A stretch of 64,000 nt of DNA from JAWLHU01 sp041690255 (GCA_041690255.1 JAWLHU010000007.1:186001-250000), one strand, 5' to 3'; positions 47,400 to 56,293 are shown, numbered from the stretch's first letter. The notes: generated by a model from the letters alone, not told the origin. Program-made: numbers and translations.

Positions 47400-48020
47400 T
47401 CAGGTGCGGGCGGGGAGGTTGAGATGTTCCAGTCGGATCTCCATGGCTTTGGGCGAGACATCGAAGTGGCGGGCCAGCGGGAAGAGCTTGCCGCCGGTCA
47501 CGCGGTGCATGGCCCGCACGGGTTGCTCGGGCATGAGGAGCTCGGCAGCAAACAGGTTGGCTTCCATTTCGCGGCGGAGATGGAGCAGCCGTGGGTCGTC
47601 GTGACGGAGTCGGGGTGTACCGAAGCGACCCTGCTGCCCGGGCGCCTGGCCCCGGGCGACAGCCACCAACTCGGGGCTGACCTCCATGTCCCGGCTGGAG
47701 CATGTGAAGAGCGTCATGGTGGGGCGGTAGTGCATGACGAAATGGCCAACCTCGTGGGCGATGGAGAATCGCTGCCGGTGGGCATGGTGCCGTCCCTCCA
47801 CGGCGATCAGGCGAGCAGCGCCATCTAGAAAGGCGGCGTACTCCCGCTCTCCGACTCGCAGGTCGGGCACCTGCTGAATCCCCATTTCGTAGAGGAGGAT
47901 CGCCAGGAGTTCGACATCGACCCGATAGCCGTCCCACGGCTCACCCAGGGACTCAAACTCCCGCCGGGCGCGCTCCAGGACCTCCTGGGCGGCACGCTCG
48001 GCGGGGCTCTTCGGGCGCAT
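47400..48020 (-). CDS. ImmA/IrrE-family metallo-endopeptidase
   Basis: A 206-residue zinc peptidase with the family motif FSIAHEVGHFVMHY (HEVGH, about residue 90) and the second part ANLFAAELLMP with the metal-binding glutamate. ImmA/IrrE proteins cleave HTH repressors to switch on mobile elements or stress responses. The gene starts one base after the HTH-protein gene, its natural substrate candidate. GGGGAGC precedes ATG 48020. It is the last gene of the sigma-HTH-peptidase operon. Confidence 0.88.
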   Translation of the reverse strand: MRPKSPAERAAQEVLERARREFESLGEPWDGYRVDVELLAILLYEMGIQQVPDLRVGEREYAAFLDGAARLIAVEGRHHAHRQRFSIAHEVGHFVMHYRPTMTLFTCSSRDMEVSPELVAVARGQAPGQQGRFGTPRLRHDDPRLLHLRREMEANLFAAELLMPEQPVRAMHRVTGGKLFPLARHFDVSPKAMEIRLEHLNLPART

Positions 48021-48021
48021 G

Positions 48022-48609
48022 CTATTGCTCCCCGGGAGGCCTCTTGCGAGCTGCCTCCCGGACCTTCTTGAGCAGTTCCTCCCGCTCCGCATCGGTCGAG
48101 GTCTCACGATCGCGGGTGAAGACTGCCTGGCCGGACATGCCCAGGTTCTCCAACGAGAGGAGGCGCCGCACCTCCCGGGCCAGGGCGGCAAAGGGGGCAG
48201 CTACCTGGCCGGCCATCTGCTTGATCGTGCCGTTGTCCAGGCTGGTCACCGGGGTCTCGTCCCGGGAGAGTTGCTCCAGGGCCTGAACCGGCAGCCCGGT
48301 GCGCCGTGCCTGCTCCTCCAGGGAGAGACCGGCCTCGGACCGCTCGCGAGCGAAGAGCGCTCCGACCGTCTCCTGGGCGGGCTGCTGCTCGGCCAGTTGG
48401 GCAAAGAGCCCTACGGCGAAGGCGCGACTGCGCTCCTCCGCCTGCTGCCAGCGCTTCTCCTCGTGAAGGGTCAGCATGACTGGCAGGATCTCCTGCAATT
48501 CGGTGGCATGTTCCGGGTACGCGGAGGCGAAGGCCGCAATGTCGAGTCGCCCAGTGGTCTCCAGCCGCCGCTGGGCCTCGGCTACCACCGCTTCGATCGG
48601 CCTGCTCAT
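48022..48609 (-). CDS. HTH protein, probable regulator of the adjacent sigma factor
   Basis: A 195-residue protein. Residues about 20-50 (DIAAFASAYPEHATELQEILP) resemble the short helical domain found in sigma-associated regulators. Residues about 85-125 (FARERSEAGLSLEEQARRTGLPVQALEQLSR) look like an XRE-type helix-turn-helix. The C-terminus is charged and helical. No membrane helix is seen. It overlaps the sigma gene by four bases and precedes the ImmA gene by one base. An anti-sigma or repressor function, relieved by the peptidase, is my inference. Confidence 0.6.
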   Translation of the reverse strand: MSRPIEAVVAEAQRRLETTGRLDIAAFASAYPEHATELQEILPVMLTLHEEKRWQQAEERSRAFAVGLFAQLAEQQPAQETVGALFARERSEAGLSLEEQARRTGLPVQALEQLSRDETPVTSLDNGTIKQMAGQVAAPFAALAREVRRLLSLENLGMSGQAVFTRDRETSTDAEREELLKKVREAARKRPPGEQ

Positions 48610-49250
48610 GTCGGGGTACCTCCTCCGTAATCGTAGCCCAGGGCCTCCAGTTGCCGTCGCAACTCCTTTAGCCCTCGGTAGTAGTAGTTCTCCGCTCGTT
48701 TCTCAGCCCCGGACTCCTCGGGCACCAGCCCCTCGGTGACCAGCGCCTGGGCGGTCTCTTTGTTAGAGAGCCCTTGCAGGAGGCGGGACTCGATTGTCCG
48801 GCGATAGTGGTCAGGCAGGTTCGCCAGGGCCTGGTCCAGGAGGCTCCCCTCCTCGGAGCGAACCGCTTCCTGCAGGGGATCCGGCGCTTCAGACGCCTGG
48901 CTCTCCAGCAAGGAGCGCCCCTCGCCCTCCTCACCGGTGGGGGTGGAGTCCAGCACTGCCGCCTCCTTAGTTCGCCCCCGCTTACGCAGCTCGTCGATCA
49001 GCCGGCGCTTCAGCAGGGTATGGAAAAGCGCGGCGAAGCTATCCGGGGGCTGCCGCTTTACGGCTAAGATCACGCTCGACCAGAGGTTCTGCATGATGTC
49101 CTCCGCCAGGTAGGGATCGCTGATCTGGCGCCGGATGATCCGAATTCCCCTTTGATTGTAGCGCTCCACCAGTTCGGTCCAGGCCTCCTGGCCCCCGCTC
49201 ATCGCGGAGCGCAGCAGGGCTTCATCCGTCTGGGAGTGTGTCGACCCCAA
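48606..49250 (-). CDS. ECF-like RNA polymerase sigma factor
   Basis: A 214-residue sigma-70 family protein. Region 2 is EALLRSAMSGGQEAWTELVE with SDPYLAEDIMQNLWSSVI, and region 4 is LPDHYRRTIESRLLQGLSNKETAQAL followed by an insertion (about ten residues) before RAENYYYRGLKELR. The region 2-4 linker is long and acidic. The start is TTG 49250, nine bases after AAGGAGG. It forms an operon with an HTH protein and an ImmA-like peptidase. No membrane anti-sigma factor is present. Confidence 0.82.
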   Translation of the reverse strand: MGSTHSQTDEALLRSAMSGGQEAWTELVERYNQRGIRIIRRQISDPYLAEDIMQNLWSSVILAVKRQPPDSFAALFHTLLKRRLIDELRKRGRTKEAAVLDSTPTGEEGEGRSLLESQASEAPDPLQEAVRSEEGSLLDQALANLPDHYRRTIESRLLQGLSNKETAQALVTEGLVPEESGAEKRAENYYYRGLKELRRQLEALGYDYGGGTPT

Positions 49251-49444
49251 CCGGTATGACCTCCTTGCCTACCCCATGAGTCGCTCCTGGGGCGCATATC
49301 TCCTCACTCTCTCCTCCATTTCTTTTTCGCCGGGGAGGAGTCCTGTCCACGGTCGATATCTTCTTCGGCTTGGGCTTGGGGGCACCTCTGTCGAACCTTA
49401 CACGGTGGCCGGAGCGTCTCTCACATGAAAGAGGTGCATATACC

Positions 49445-50182
49445 GTGCTCTCCGTAGACCAACTGGTGAAGCGCTATCATGAGCGCCCCGTCCTTCACGG
49501 CGTTAGCTTCTCGATTCAGCCCGGCGAAGTCGTCGCCCTGGTTGGCTCCAACGGTGCCGGGAAGTCCACGCTGATCAAGTCGATCCTTGGCCTGACCGGC
49601 ATACAGGGCGGAAGGGTAGCCATTGGCCCCGGGGGCTTTGAGCCCGGGACCATGGAGGCCCGCCGTCTTGTCGCGTACGTCCCCGAACAGCCCATGCTCT
49701 ACAACGACCTGACCGCCTGGGAGCACCTGCGCTACGTGGCCATGGTCCACGAGCTGGAGCCCGACCGTTTCGCACAGCGCGCCGAGTGGCTCCTGCGCCG
49801 CCTTCGCCTCTGGGAGGACCGCCACCTGGATCCGCTCCAGATGTCCAAGGGAATGAAGCAGAAGGTCTCCCTGGCTGCGGCCATGCTGACCAACCCTGCC
49901 ATTCTCCTGCTGGATGAGCCCTTCAGCGGCCTCGATCCGCTCGCTACCCGGTCCCTGCGTGAACTCATTTTAGCGGTAAAGCACGAGGGGACCGCCGTCC
50001 TCATGTCGACTCACCTGTTGGACACGGCAGAGCGGGTCAGCGACCGCTTCCTGCTCCTCTTTGAGGGCCGGCTCGTAGGTGATGGCAAGGCCGACGCTCT
50101 TCGCACCCAGGCCGGTCTCCCCGCATCGGCCCATATGGATGACGTCTTCGCCGAACTCTGCGCCAGGCGGGTGGAACCATGA
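49445..50182 (+). CDS. ABC transporter ATP-binding protein (EcsA-like)
   Basis: A 245-residue ATPase: Walker A VGSNGAGKSTLIK, Q-loop region YVPEQPMLY, a signature MSKGMKQKVSLAAA (variant of LSGGQ, as in EcsA-type exporters), Walker B LLLDEPFSGLDP and the H-loop STH. GTG 49445 after AAAGAGGTG is the preferred start; upstream frame to 49370 is unsupported. It overlaps the membrane-subunit gene by four bases. Confidence 0.9.
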   Translation: MLSVDQLVKRYHERPVLHGVSFSIQPGEVVALVGSNGAGKSTLIKSILGLTGIQGGRVAIGPGGFEPGTMEARRLVAYVPEQPMLYNDLTAWEHLRYVAMVHELEPDRFAQRAEWLLRRLRLWEDRHLDPLQMSKGMKQKVSLAAAMLTNPAILLLDEPFSGLDPLATRSLRELILAVKHEGTAVLMSTHLLDTAERVSDRFLLLFEGRLVGDGKADALRTQAGLPASAHMDDVFAELCARRVEP

Positions 50183-51768
50183 AAGCGCTTTTCCAGTTAC
50201 GCTGGTCCCACTTTGTCCGCCGTACCCTCCGAAAGGCCGACAATCTGAGAGTCTACCTGCACTGGCAGGCGGTGGTGATCTACCTCTACGCCGGGGCGGT
50301 CTTCCTCGGGGGACCGATCTACTATCTCCTGGTGCCGTCACTGATTCCCGCACCCATCCGACAGATGGGCGGATGGCTCCTCTTTCTTCTGATGATGGCG
50401 CTGCTCGTCGCCGCTGGATACCGGGCCCTCTTTGCCGCCGCCGACGGCTTCCCCAGCCCGATTCCGGTGGGTGATATCCAGTTCGTCCTGACGGCCCCCA
50501 TCGACCGGAGGGCATTCCTGGCTGACCGATTGACCTGGGGCTTCCTTGAGGCGGTCGGCCGGGCCATGCTCCTCACCCCAGTTCTCTGGGTGCTGGGACG
50601 GGCCTTTTGGGCCCCATGGAGCTGGCCTCAGGCGCTCGCTGGCGGAGCGCTGTATGCATCCCTCCACGTGGCTGTTCTTGGCACAGGGCTCCTGCTCTAC
50701 GGCCTCCCCCGGGGCGTCCTGTCCACCGTACGGGCGGTTCGGGCGGGGCTCTGGGGGCTCAGCGCTCTCCTCGCCCTGGGTGGGCTGGTCTTCGGGCGCC
50801 TCCTCAGACCCGCCGGGGTCGGTCTGGACGCCCTCCCCAACCCGGTGACCCTGACCAACATGACCGATCTGCCGGCCGTGGCGCTTCCGCACGCCTCCGA
50901 CCTGATCACTCCGCTCCTCCCGTTCGCCGTCCTATGGGCACTTGCCGCGGCAACTCTCACCCTGCTCCTCGCCCGTCCCTCCGGCGAGGCGCTCGCCGCC
51001 GACGCGATCCAGGCGGAACGCCGTCGCTGGGCCCGCATGGGTGGCCAGGTCGACCTCAATCCCACCAGGCCGGGCATCGCCCCGACCAGCCTGAAGGGCC
51101 GTTGGGGACAGGGCCTCTGGGCCGTGGCCTGGCGCCAGCTGGCAGCGTATCGCCACATGCCTTTCAGCGCATGGCCCACCAAACTCCTCTCCCTGCTGGC
51201 CGTCGCCGGCGCACCCTCCTTCCTAAGCATGCTGGACCACACTGGTGCGGCCTCCGTGGCTGGGGGCATGCCCCTCCTCATCCCCGTCATGATTGCGGTC
51301 ACTGCGGCCGCCGGACTCATGGGCAGTTGGCGGCACGAGGTCAGAGAGGGGTGGAGCCGCCGCCTCCTTCCTGTCCGTACCATCCACCTTGTCGGTGGCT
51401 TTGCCCTCTGGCCCGGCTTAGTCATCGGGCTGGCTGCATCGATCGGGCTTCTGTTGATCGCTCTGACAGGCCTGACAAGTGCTCTGGCCGCGATCCCTCT
51501 GGCGTTGGCCGGCGGCGCCCTCGTCGCCGTGCTCGCCCTGCACGAGGAGTACCTGGCCGAGGTTTCCCTGACCGGCGCCATGGAAGGACGCCAGTCCGGC
51601 AAGGTTGCCAGCATCGTTCTTGCCGGTGCCCCGCTTCTTCTGGCCTATGAACTCCTCCCCGGCCTTGGCCCCGTTATCACCTTTCTGGTCATGGCCGTCC
51701 TTGTCGGGGTGGAGAGCTACCTGATCCTCCAGTACCTGGGCTTCCGCCTCGCTACTGACAGAAGCTGA
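50179..51768 (+). CDS. ABC transporter membrane protein (EcsB-like)
   Basis: A 529-residue membrane protein with about ten to twelve hydrophobic helices. It begins with LRWSHFVRRTLRKADNLRVY, a basic amphipathic stretch like EcsB, and has FVLTAPIDRRAFLADRL typical of the family. EcsAB in Bacillus affects secretion and membrane-protease function; the exported substrate is unknown. Four-base overlap with the ATPase gene shows coupling. Confidence 0.82.
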   Translation: MKALFQLRWSHFVRRTLRKADNLRVYLHWQAVVIYLYAGAVFLGGPIYYLLVPSLIPAPIRQMGGWLLFLLMMALLVAAGYRALFAAADGFPSPIPVGDIQFVLTAPIDRRAFLADRLTWGFLEAVGRAMLLTPVLWVLGRAFWAPWSWPQALAGGALYASLHVAVLGTGLLLYGLPRGVLSTVRAVRAGLWGLSALLALGGLVFGRLLRPAGVGLDALPNPVTLTNMTDLPAVALPHASDLITPLLPFAVLWALAAATLTLLLARPSGEALAADAIQAERRRWARMGGQVDLNPTRPGIAPTSLKGRWGQGLWAVAWRQLAAYRHMPFSAWPTKLLSLLAVAGAPSFLSMLDHTGAASVAGGMPLLIPVMIAVTAAAGLMGSWRHEVREGWSRRLLPVRTIHLVGGFALWPGLVIGLAASIGLLLIALTGLTSALAAIPLALAGGALVAVLALHEEYLAEVSLTGAMEGRQSGKVASIVLAGAPLLLAYELLPGLGPVITFLVMAVLVGVESYLILQYLGFRLATDRS

Positions 51769-51779
51769 TAGGTTTCCTT

Positions 51780-51808
51780 TTGCACCGGTGCGCCCTATCT
51801 CTTATACT
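51780..51808 (+). promoter_or_regulatory. Sigma-A promoter of the response regulator operon
   Basis: TTGCAC (51780-51785), 17 bases, TATACT (51803-51808, 5/6). The ATG of the regulator is 30 bases downstream. Confidence 0.75.
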
Positions 51809-51837
51809 CTAGGCAGAAATGATTGGAGGGGATGCTT

Positions 51838-52530
51838 ATGCCGCCCCGCGTGCTCGTGGTCGATGATGACGCCAAGATTACCTCCTTCCTTCGCCGTGCG
51901 CTTGCACTGGAAGGGTATGAAGTCACCGTGGCCAACGGCGGATCTGAAGCGCTACGAGTTGTGTCCGAGAATCCGCCCGACCTCATGATCCTCGATATCA
52001 TGATGCCCGATATAGACGGCCTGGAGGTCTGCCGGCGGGTCCGTGCGGCGGGTGAGGAATTCCCTATCCTCATGCTGACCGCGAAGGATTCGATCACAGA
52101 CCGGGTGAAGGGGCTCGATATCGGAGCTGATGACTATATTGTCAAGCCATTTGCCCTGGAGGAGTTGGCGGCCCGGCTCCGCGCGCTCAGCCGGCGGGCG
52201 GCCACAGGAAGCAGCGACGAGGAGTTGCCCCCGAGTGTACTGGCCTATGCCGACCTGAAACTGGACACGGCCAGCCGCGAGGCGACCCGCGGGCAGCGGA
52301 AGATCGACCTGACCGCCAAGGAGTATGAACTGCTCGCTCTCTTCCTGAACCACCCGCGCCAGGTCCTGCCTCGGGACACTCTCATGGAGAAGGTCTGGGG
52401 CTACGACTACTCCGGCGAATCCAACGTGCTGGAGGTCTACGTGGGCTACCTGCGCCAGAAACTCGAGGCGGGCGGCGAACCCCGGCTTATCCAGACGGTC
52501 CGGGGCGTCGGCTACGTCATGAAGGAGTGA
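51838..52530 (+). CDS. OmpR-family response regulator
   Basis: A 230-residue regulator with a receiver domain (phosphorylated Asp53 in MILDIMMPD, acidic triad VVDDD, conserved Thr and Lys in MLTAKD and IVKPF). The winged-helix output domain follows (KEYELLALFLNHPRQV...YVGYLRQKLE...VRGVGYV). ATG 51838 lies six bases after GGAGGGG. Its kinase follows within eight bases. With the adjacent htrA gene the set resembles CssRS control of HtrA in Bacillus. Confidence 0.94.
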   Translation: MPPRVLVVDDDAKITSFLRRALALEGYEVTVANGGSEALRVVSENPPDLMILDIMMPDIDGLEVCRRVRAAGEEFPILMLTAKDSITDRVKGLDIGADDYIVKPFALEELAARLRALSRRAATGSSDEELPPSVLAYADLKLDTASREATRGQRKIDLTAKEYELLALFLNHPRQVLPRDTLMEKVWGYDYSGESNVLEVYVGYLRQKLEAGGEPRLIQTVRGVGYVMKE

Positions 52531-52537
52531 GCCTGTC

Positions 52538-53917
52538 GTGTCCATGCGCCTTCGGCTCACTTTACTCTATACCGGTCTGCTGACAGGCGCCCTGATCATT
52601 TTCAGTGTCTTGCTCATGGGCATCTTCCGCTGGACCTACCTCCAGACGGTAGACTCCGAGGTAACCAAGGTTGGTTTGGAGGTGGCGACCTACTTCGTAC
52701 GGACCAACTCCATTCCCGTCCTCTCCCGCCTGTCCGATCGGTCTACCTTCCTGCTGGTCCGTACCGACGCGGAGATTGTCACGGCCAGCAGCAACTTCAC
52801 CGGCTCCTTCCCCCTGCCAAAGGCAGCGAAGGAGGGGAAGACCACGCTCACCACCGAGTCGGCCATGCACGGCGAGCCATACCGGCTCTACACCGTGCCG
52901 ATCGATCTGCCCGGCGGCAAACTCTATGTACAGGTGGCCAAGGAGTTCGCCCTGCTCGAACTCGCGTCAACGCGGGCGCGCGTACCGCTTTACTTCGGCA
53001 TCGTCCTCTTTATGGGCGGGACGGGCGTGGCGGCCTGGTGGCTGGCGGGACGGGCGATTGCTCCAATCCAGCAAGTGGCACAGGCCGCTGAGGCGATCAG
53101 TGAGTCAGCCGATCTGAGTCTGCGCGTTCCCTATCGCGGCCCGCAAGATGAGGTCGGGCTGCTCGTCCAGCAGTTCAACGACATGCTGGAGCAACTGCAG
53201 GGCATGTACGGCAGGCTGGCCGCCACCCTCGATGCCCAAAAGCGATTCGTTGGCGACGCGTCTCACGAACTGCGCACCCCGCTGACGATCATTCGTGGCA
53301 ATATCGAGTACATGCAGAAGGCGGGGACCCTCGATCCGGAAGCGCTAGACGACGTTAAGGTCGAAGCCGAGCGCATGAGTCGCCTGGTTGAAGAACTCCT
53401 CACCATGGCCCGAGCCGACGCCGGTCAGGAGATCCAGTTGGAACCCCTCGCACTCGGGCCGCTTGTCCGTGAAGTCTGCCGTAAGGCGGAGGCGCTCCCC
53501 CACGAGGTAGCGTTCCGGACCGATCTACCCGAAGCCCTGGATCGAGTGGTGGTGCTAGCTCAGGCTGAGTGGCTCCGCCGCGCCCTGCTGATCCTGATCG
53601 ATAACGCCTTCAAGTACACCCCTGCCGGTACGGTCACTGTCCGGGCGGGCCGACAGGGGGACGGGATCGTCCTGCAGGTAATCGACACCGGCATTGGCAT
53701 CCCCGAGGAGGACCTTCCGCATATCTTCGAGCGGTTCTATCGGGCTGACCGGGCGCGTTCCAGGGGCGGCACTGGTCTGGGTTTGGCCATCGCTAACTGG
53801 GTCGCCGGGATCCACAATGGCGCTCTCACGGTGGAGAGCCAGGTCGGGAAGGGGTCAACCTTCAGCCTCTGGCTTCCCGTTCAGCGGGCGATACCGCCGG
53901 GAACCGCGAATTCTTAG
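52538..53917 (+). CDS. Sensor histidine kinase
   Basis: A 459-residue kinase: membrane helix (about 7-28), an extracytoplasmic sensor of about 120 residues, a second helix (about 152-172) and a HAMP domain. A HisKA box DASHELRTPLT (His about 243) and the ATPase domain with NAFKYTP (N), DTGIGIPEED (G1) and GGTGLGLAI (G2) follow. The start is GTG 52538 after AAGGAG. The sensor probably detects envelope stress, judging by the downstream htrA gene (inference). Confidence 0.94.
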   Translation: MSMRLRLTLLYTGLLTGALIIFSVLLMGIFRWTYLQTVDSEVTKVGLEVATYFVRTNSIPVLSRLSDRSTFLLVRTDAEIVTASSNFTGSFPLPKAAKEGKTTLTTESAMHGEPYRLYTVPIDLPGGKLYVQVAKEFALLELASTRARVPLYFGIVLFMGGTGVAAWWLAGRAIAPIQQVAQAAEAISESADLSLRVPYRGPQDEVGLLVQQFNDMLEQLQGMYGRLAATLDAQKRFVGDASHELRTPLTIIRGNIEYMQKAGTLDPEALDDVKVEAERMSRLVEELLTMARADAGQEIQLEPLALGPLVREVCRKAEALPHEVAFRTDLPEALDRVVVLAQAEWLRRALLILIDNAFKYTPAGTVTVRAGRQGDGIVLQVIDTGIGIPEEDLPHIFERFYRADRARSRGGTGLGLAIANWVAGIHNGALTVESQVGKGSTFSLWLPVQRAIPPGTANS

Positions 53918-53921
53918 GGTT

Positions 53922-53950
53922 TTCTCAGACCCGTTTCAGCACGTTTTCAG
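53922..53950 (+). promoter_or_regulatory. Three TCAG direct repeats upstream of htrA
   Basis: TTCTCAG (to 53928), TTTCAG (53934-53939) and TTTTCAG (53944-53950) repeat TCAG at exact 11-base intervals, the pattern of OmpR-type regulator half-sites. An inverted AGCACG/CGTGCT overlaps the last copy. Confidence 0.5.
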
Positions 53951-54011
53951 CGTGCTTCGGCATGATAGGAGCATAAACCAAAGCCCTGATGTAAAGAGGA
54001 GGGTTTCTGTT

Positions 54012-55409
54012 ATGCTCGAAGATAAGGACCGTATGGAGTCTGCCGACTCCTCCACCAACAATCCAGGGCAGCCAGCCTCTCAGGAGGTCACCCCAGAGGC
54101 TATCGCTCCCGCTGCACCCCAGGCTGAGCCGGTTACAGAACTCCAGACCGAGCAGGTTGTGGAGTCTCAGGCCGAATCCCCGGCCATGGAACTGCCCGAG
54201 ATTCCTGCCCCGACACCCGGCCCCGCGCCAGTGCCACTCTACAACCCGCCCAAGCCCGAGCCCCGCACGAGTGGCGGAGGCTGGCGGACCTTCGCGGCGG
54301 CCGTTGCCCTGGTTGCCCTCTCCACAGCGATTGGCAGCGGCTCTACGTACTATCTCATGAGCCAGAACCAGTCGAATAGCCGGCCGATCGGCGTGGTTGA
54401 GACGCCGGTCAAGACCATCTCTCAGAACAGCACCATTCCGGTGGCCAGCGCCGGTAATGTGATCGGGGATATCTTCCGAGATGTCAGCCCCGCCGTGGTG
54501 GCGGTTAGTGTCACTAGCGGCTTTCAGGGGGAAGGACAGGGCTCTGGCTTCGTGGTGGATTCCCGGGGCTATATTCTGACCAACTACCACGTTATTGAAG
54601 GCGCTGACCGCATCTCCGTGAAGTTTGTCGATGGGACCACGCTTGCCGCCAAGGTCATCGGCACGGTGAAGCGCAAGGATCTCGCCCTATTGCAGGTCGA
54701 CCCCGGCAACCGCACCCTGATCGCTGCACCCCTGGGCGACTCTGACGACGTTGAAGTGGGCGAGATGGCCATTGCTATTGGCAACCCCTTTGGCCAGGAG
54801 TTCACCGTTACCGCAGGCATTATCTCCGGCCTGGATCGCGAGATCGAGGAAGAGGGTGCTGAGGCGGTGGTGATCCCCGGAGCGATCCAGACCGACGCTG
54901 CCATTAACCCCGGAAACTCCGGTGGCCCGCTGATCAACAGCCGTGGTGAGGTGGTCGGCATTAATACCGCCATTGACAGCCCCCTGCGCGCCAACGTCGG
55001 CATCGGCTTCGCCGTACCGATTAACGCGGCCAAGGAAGTGCTCCCCAACCTGATCGAGGGCAAGAAGGTGCAGTACGCCTTCCTCGGGGTTGGACTCTTG
55101 GATATGGACCGTCAGACCGCCCGTCTGCTCGGGACCGATGTGACCTACGGTGCCATTGTCCGGAGCGTCCAGGAGGGCTCTGCTGCCGAAGAGGCGGGCC
55201 TGCGCGCCCCCACCTTCGACGACAGCGGTTATCCGAAGACCGCCGATGTGATCATTGAGGCCGACGGCGCTCGGATTGCCTCTGCCAACGATCTGATCAG
55301 CCTGATCGCACGGAAGAAGGTTGGGGATCAACTGACCCTTGTGGTGCTCCGGGGGGACGAGCGAATAACCCTGACCGCCACCCTGGGAGGCCGCGAGGCC
55401 GACGAATAA
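54012..55409 (+). CDS. htrA: HtrA/DegP-like membrane-anchored serine protease
   Basis: A 465-residue protease. A long acidic, Pro-rich cytoplasmic N-terminus (about 1-88) leads to a membrane helix (about 92-115) and a trypsin-like domain with His193 (NYHVIEG), Asp223 (RKDLALLQ) and Ser303 (PGNSGGPL). One C-terminal PDZ domain (about 365-455) ends it. It degrades misfolded exported proteins. GAGGAGGG precedes ATG 54012. It follows the two-component genes by about 95 bases and has its own putative control repeats. Confidence 0.94.
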   Translation: MLEDKDRMESADSSTNNPGQPASQEVTPEAIAPAAPQAEPVTELQTEQVVESQAESPAMELPEIPAPTPGPAPVPLYNPPKPEPRTSGGGWRTFAAAVALVALSTAIGSGSTYYLMSQNQSNSRPIGVVETPVKTISQNSTIPVASAGNVIGDIFRDVSPAVVAVSVTSGFQGEGQGSGFVVDSRGYILTNYHVIEGADRISVKFVDGTTLAAKVIGTVKRKDLALLQVDPGNRTLIAAPLGDSDDVEVGEMAIAIGNPFGQEFTVTAGIISGLDREIEEEGAEAVVIPGAIQTDAAINPGNSGGPLINSRGEVVGINTAIDSPLRANVGIGFAVPINAAKEVLPNLIEGKKVQYAFLGVGLLDMDRQTARLLGTDVTYGAIVRSVQEGSAAEEAGLRAPTFDDSGYPKTADVIIEADGARIASANDLISLIARKKVGDQLTLVVLRGDERITLTATLGGREADE

Positions 55410-55419
55410 GGCATCAAGT

Positions 55420-55455
55420 AGAGGGCCGCCCTTCCAGGGCAGGCCCTCTTTTTTT
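55420..55455 (+). terminator. Intrinsic terminator of htrA
   Basis: GAGGGCC (55421-55427) pairs with GGCCCTC (55442-55448), with an inner GCCC/GGGC stem, followed by seven T. Confidence 0.9.
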
Positions 55456-55524
55456 GTGCCGGATTGGGGGAGACTAGCCTATGTCGCAACTTCAGATTTC
55501 GTTAGCCAAGGAGGAGATCGCCGC

Positions 55525-55701
55525 ATGTCTGAGAAAAACCCGACCAGTGGGAAGCGCCCTGCCACGGAACAGCCGCAGCCAGCCGGGAACGTCTCGCTCG
55601 ACCACGGTGTCCAGTCCCTTGTCGCCCAGGACAACCCAGACGACTCCCAGTTGGGTGCCCCCGACCCCGCCGGTAGGAAAAAGCAACCCACCCGCCCGTA
55701 A
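55525..55701 (+). CDS. Small hydrophilic hypothetical protein
   Basis: A 58-residue protein rich in Pro, Gln, Asp and Lys with no hydrophobic segment, probably disordered. ATG 55525 lies eight bases after AAGGAGGAG, which is the main support for its reality. The sequence MSEKNPTSGKRP...GRKKQPTRP has no family I recognise. Overlapping frames on both strands are longer but have no binding site. Confidence 0.5.
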   Translation: MSEKNPTSGKRPATEQPQPAGNVSLDHGVQSLVAQDNPDDSQLGAPDPAGRKKQPTRP

Positions 55702-55790
55702 GAGAGAACCCTGCTTCCGGGTAGCGTTGCTAGCCAGTTCGGTGTATACTGCAAGTGGGAAAAGTCAGTCCGTGCGTAGGGGTGACCCGA

Positions 55791-56243
55791 ATGCCGCGCC
55801 TGAATGCGAGCCTCTGGATCGATGCAGCGCCCGACCAGGTCTACAAGACCTGCCAGGCTCCGCCGGCTCCGCTGCTCCCCAGTGGTGGTCCTCGGCTCGT
55901 AATCCCTGATCCGCCTGGTCTGCCCGGCTCACGCTATCTGTGGGAGTTCCGGCGATTAGGACTGTCCGGGCGGTTAGAGTGCATTCTGACCGACGCTGAG
56001 CCGGGCCGGCTCCTACGCTTTCGGGGGCATGACGGCTGGCACATGGAGGCCGATCTTACCCTCCAGCCTGAGAAGGGCGGAACACGCTTGCATTTTTGCA
56101 TGCAGTACCGCTTCCCGGTCCCCTTGCGCTGGGTGGTTCCAGGCGGTCTGATCCGCCTTGGGGTCTGGCACGGACTGCATCAGGTGAAGGTATTGACGGA
56201 GCAGACTCCTCGGGTTCATACGACTGACCCCATCGTCATGTAA
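55791..56243 (+). CDS. SRPBCC-fold (polyketide cyclase/START-like) protein
   Basis: A 150-residue protein starting MPRLNASLWIDAAPDQVYKTC, the opening strand and helix of SRPBCC small-molecule-binding proteins. Later strands follow (LECILTDAEPGRLLRF, MEADLTLQPEKGGTRLHFCMQYRFPVP) and a C-terminal helix (HGLHQVKVLTEQ). The ligand is unknown. ATG 55791 follows TAGGGGTGA; TATACT at 55745-55750 may be its -10. Confidence 0.75.
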   Translation: MPRLNASLWIDAAPDQVYKTCQAPPAPLLPSGGPRLVIPDPPGLPGSRYLWEFRRLGLSGRLECILTDAEPGRLLRFRGHDGWHMEADLTLQPEKGGTRLHFCMQYRFPVPLRWVVPGGLIRLGVWHGLHQVKVLTEQTPRVHTTDPIVM

Positions 56244-56252
56244 CGGTGCGAG

Positions 56253-56293
56253 AAGGCCGGAGAGACTACCCCTACGGGCGCTCTCCGGCCTTT
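56253..56293. terminator. Terminator between convergent genes
   Basis: AAGGCCGGAGAG (56253-56264) pairs exactly with CTCTCCGGCCTT (56281-56292), followed by TCG on the plus strand. Confidence 0.75.

Noticed and set aside
46966..47937. Long minus-strand frame of 323 codons including the small gene at 46966-47307
   Set aside because: The upstream two thirds overlap the ImmA gene out of frame and lack a binding site; the ATG at 47307 has a strong one.
53694..54011. In-frame upstream extension of htrA into the kinase gene
   Set aside because: It overlaps the kinase catalytic domain in another frame; ATG 54012 has GAGGAGGG and gives the normal family N-terminus.
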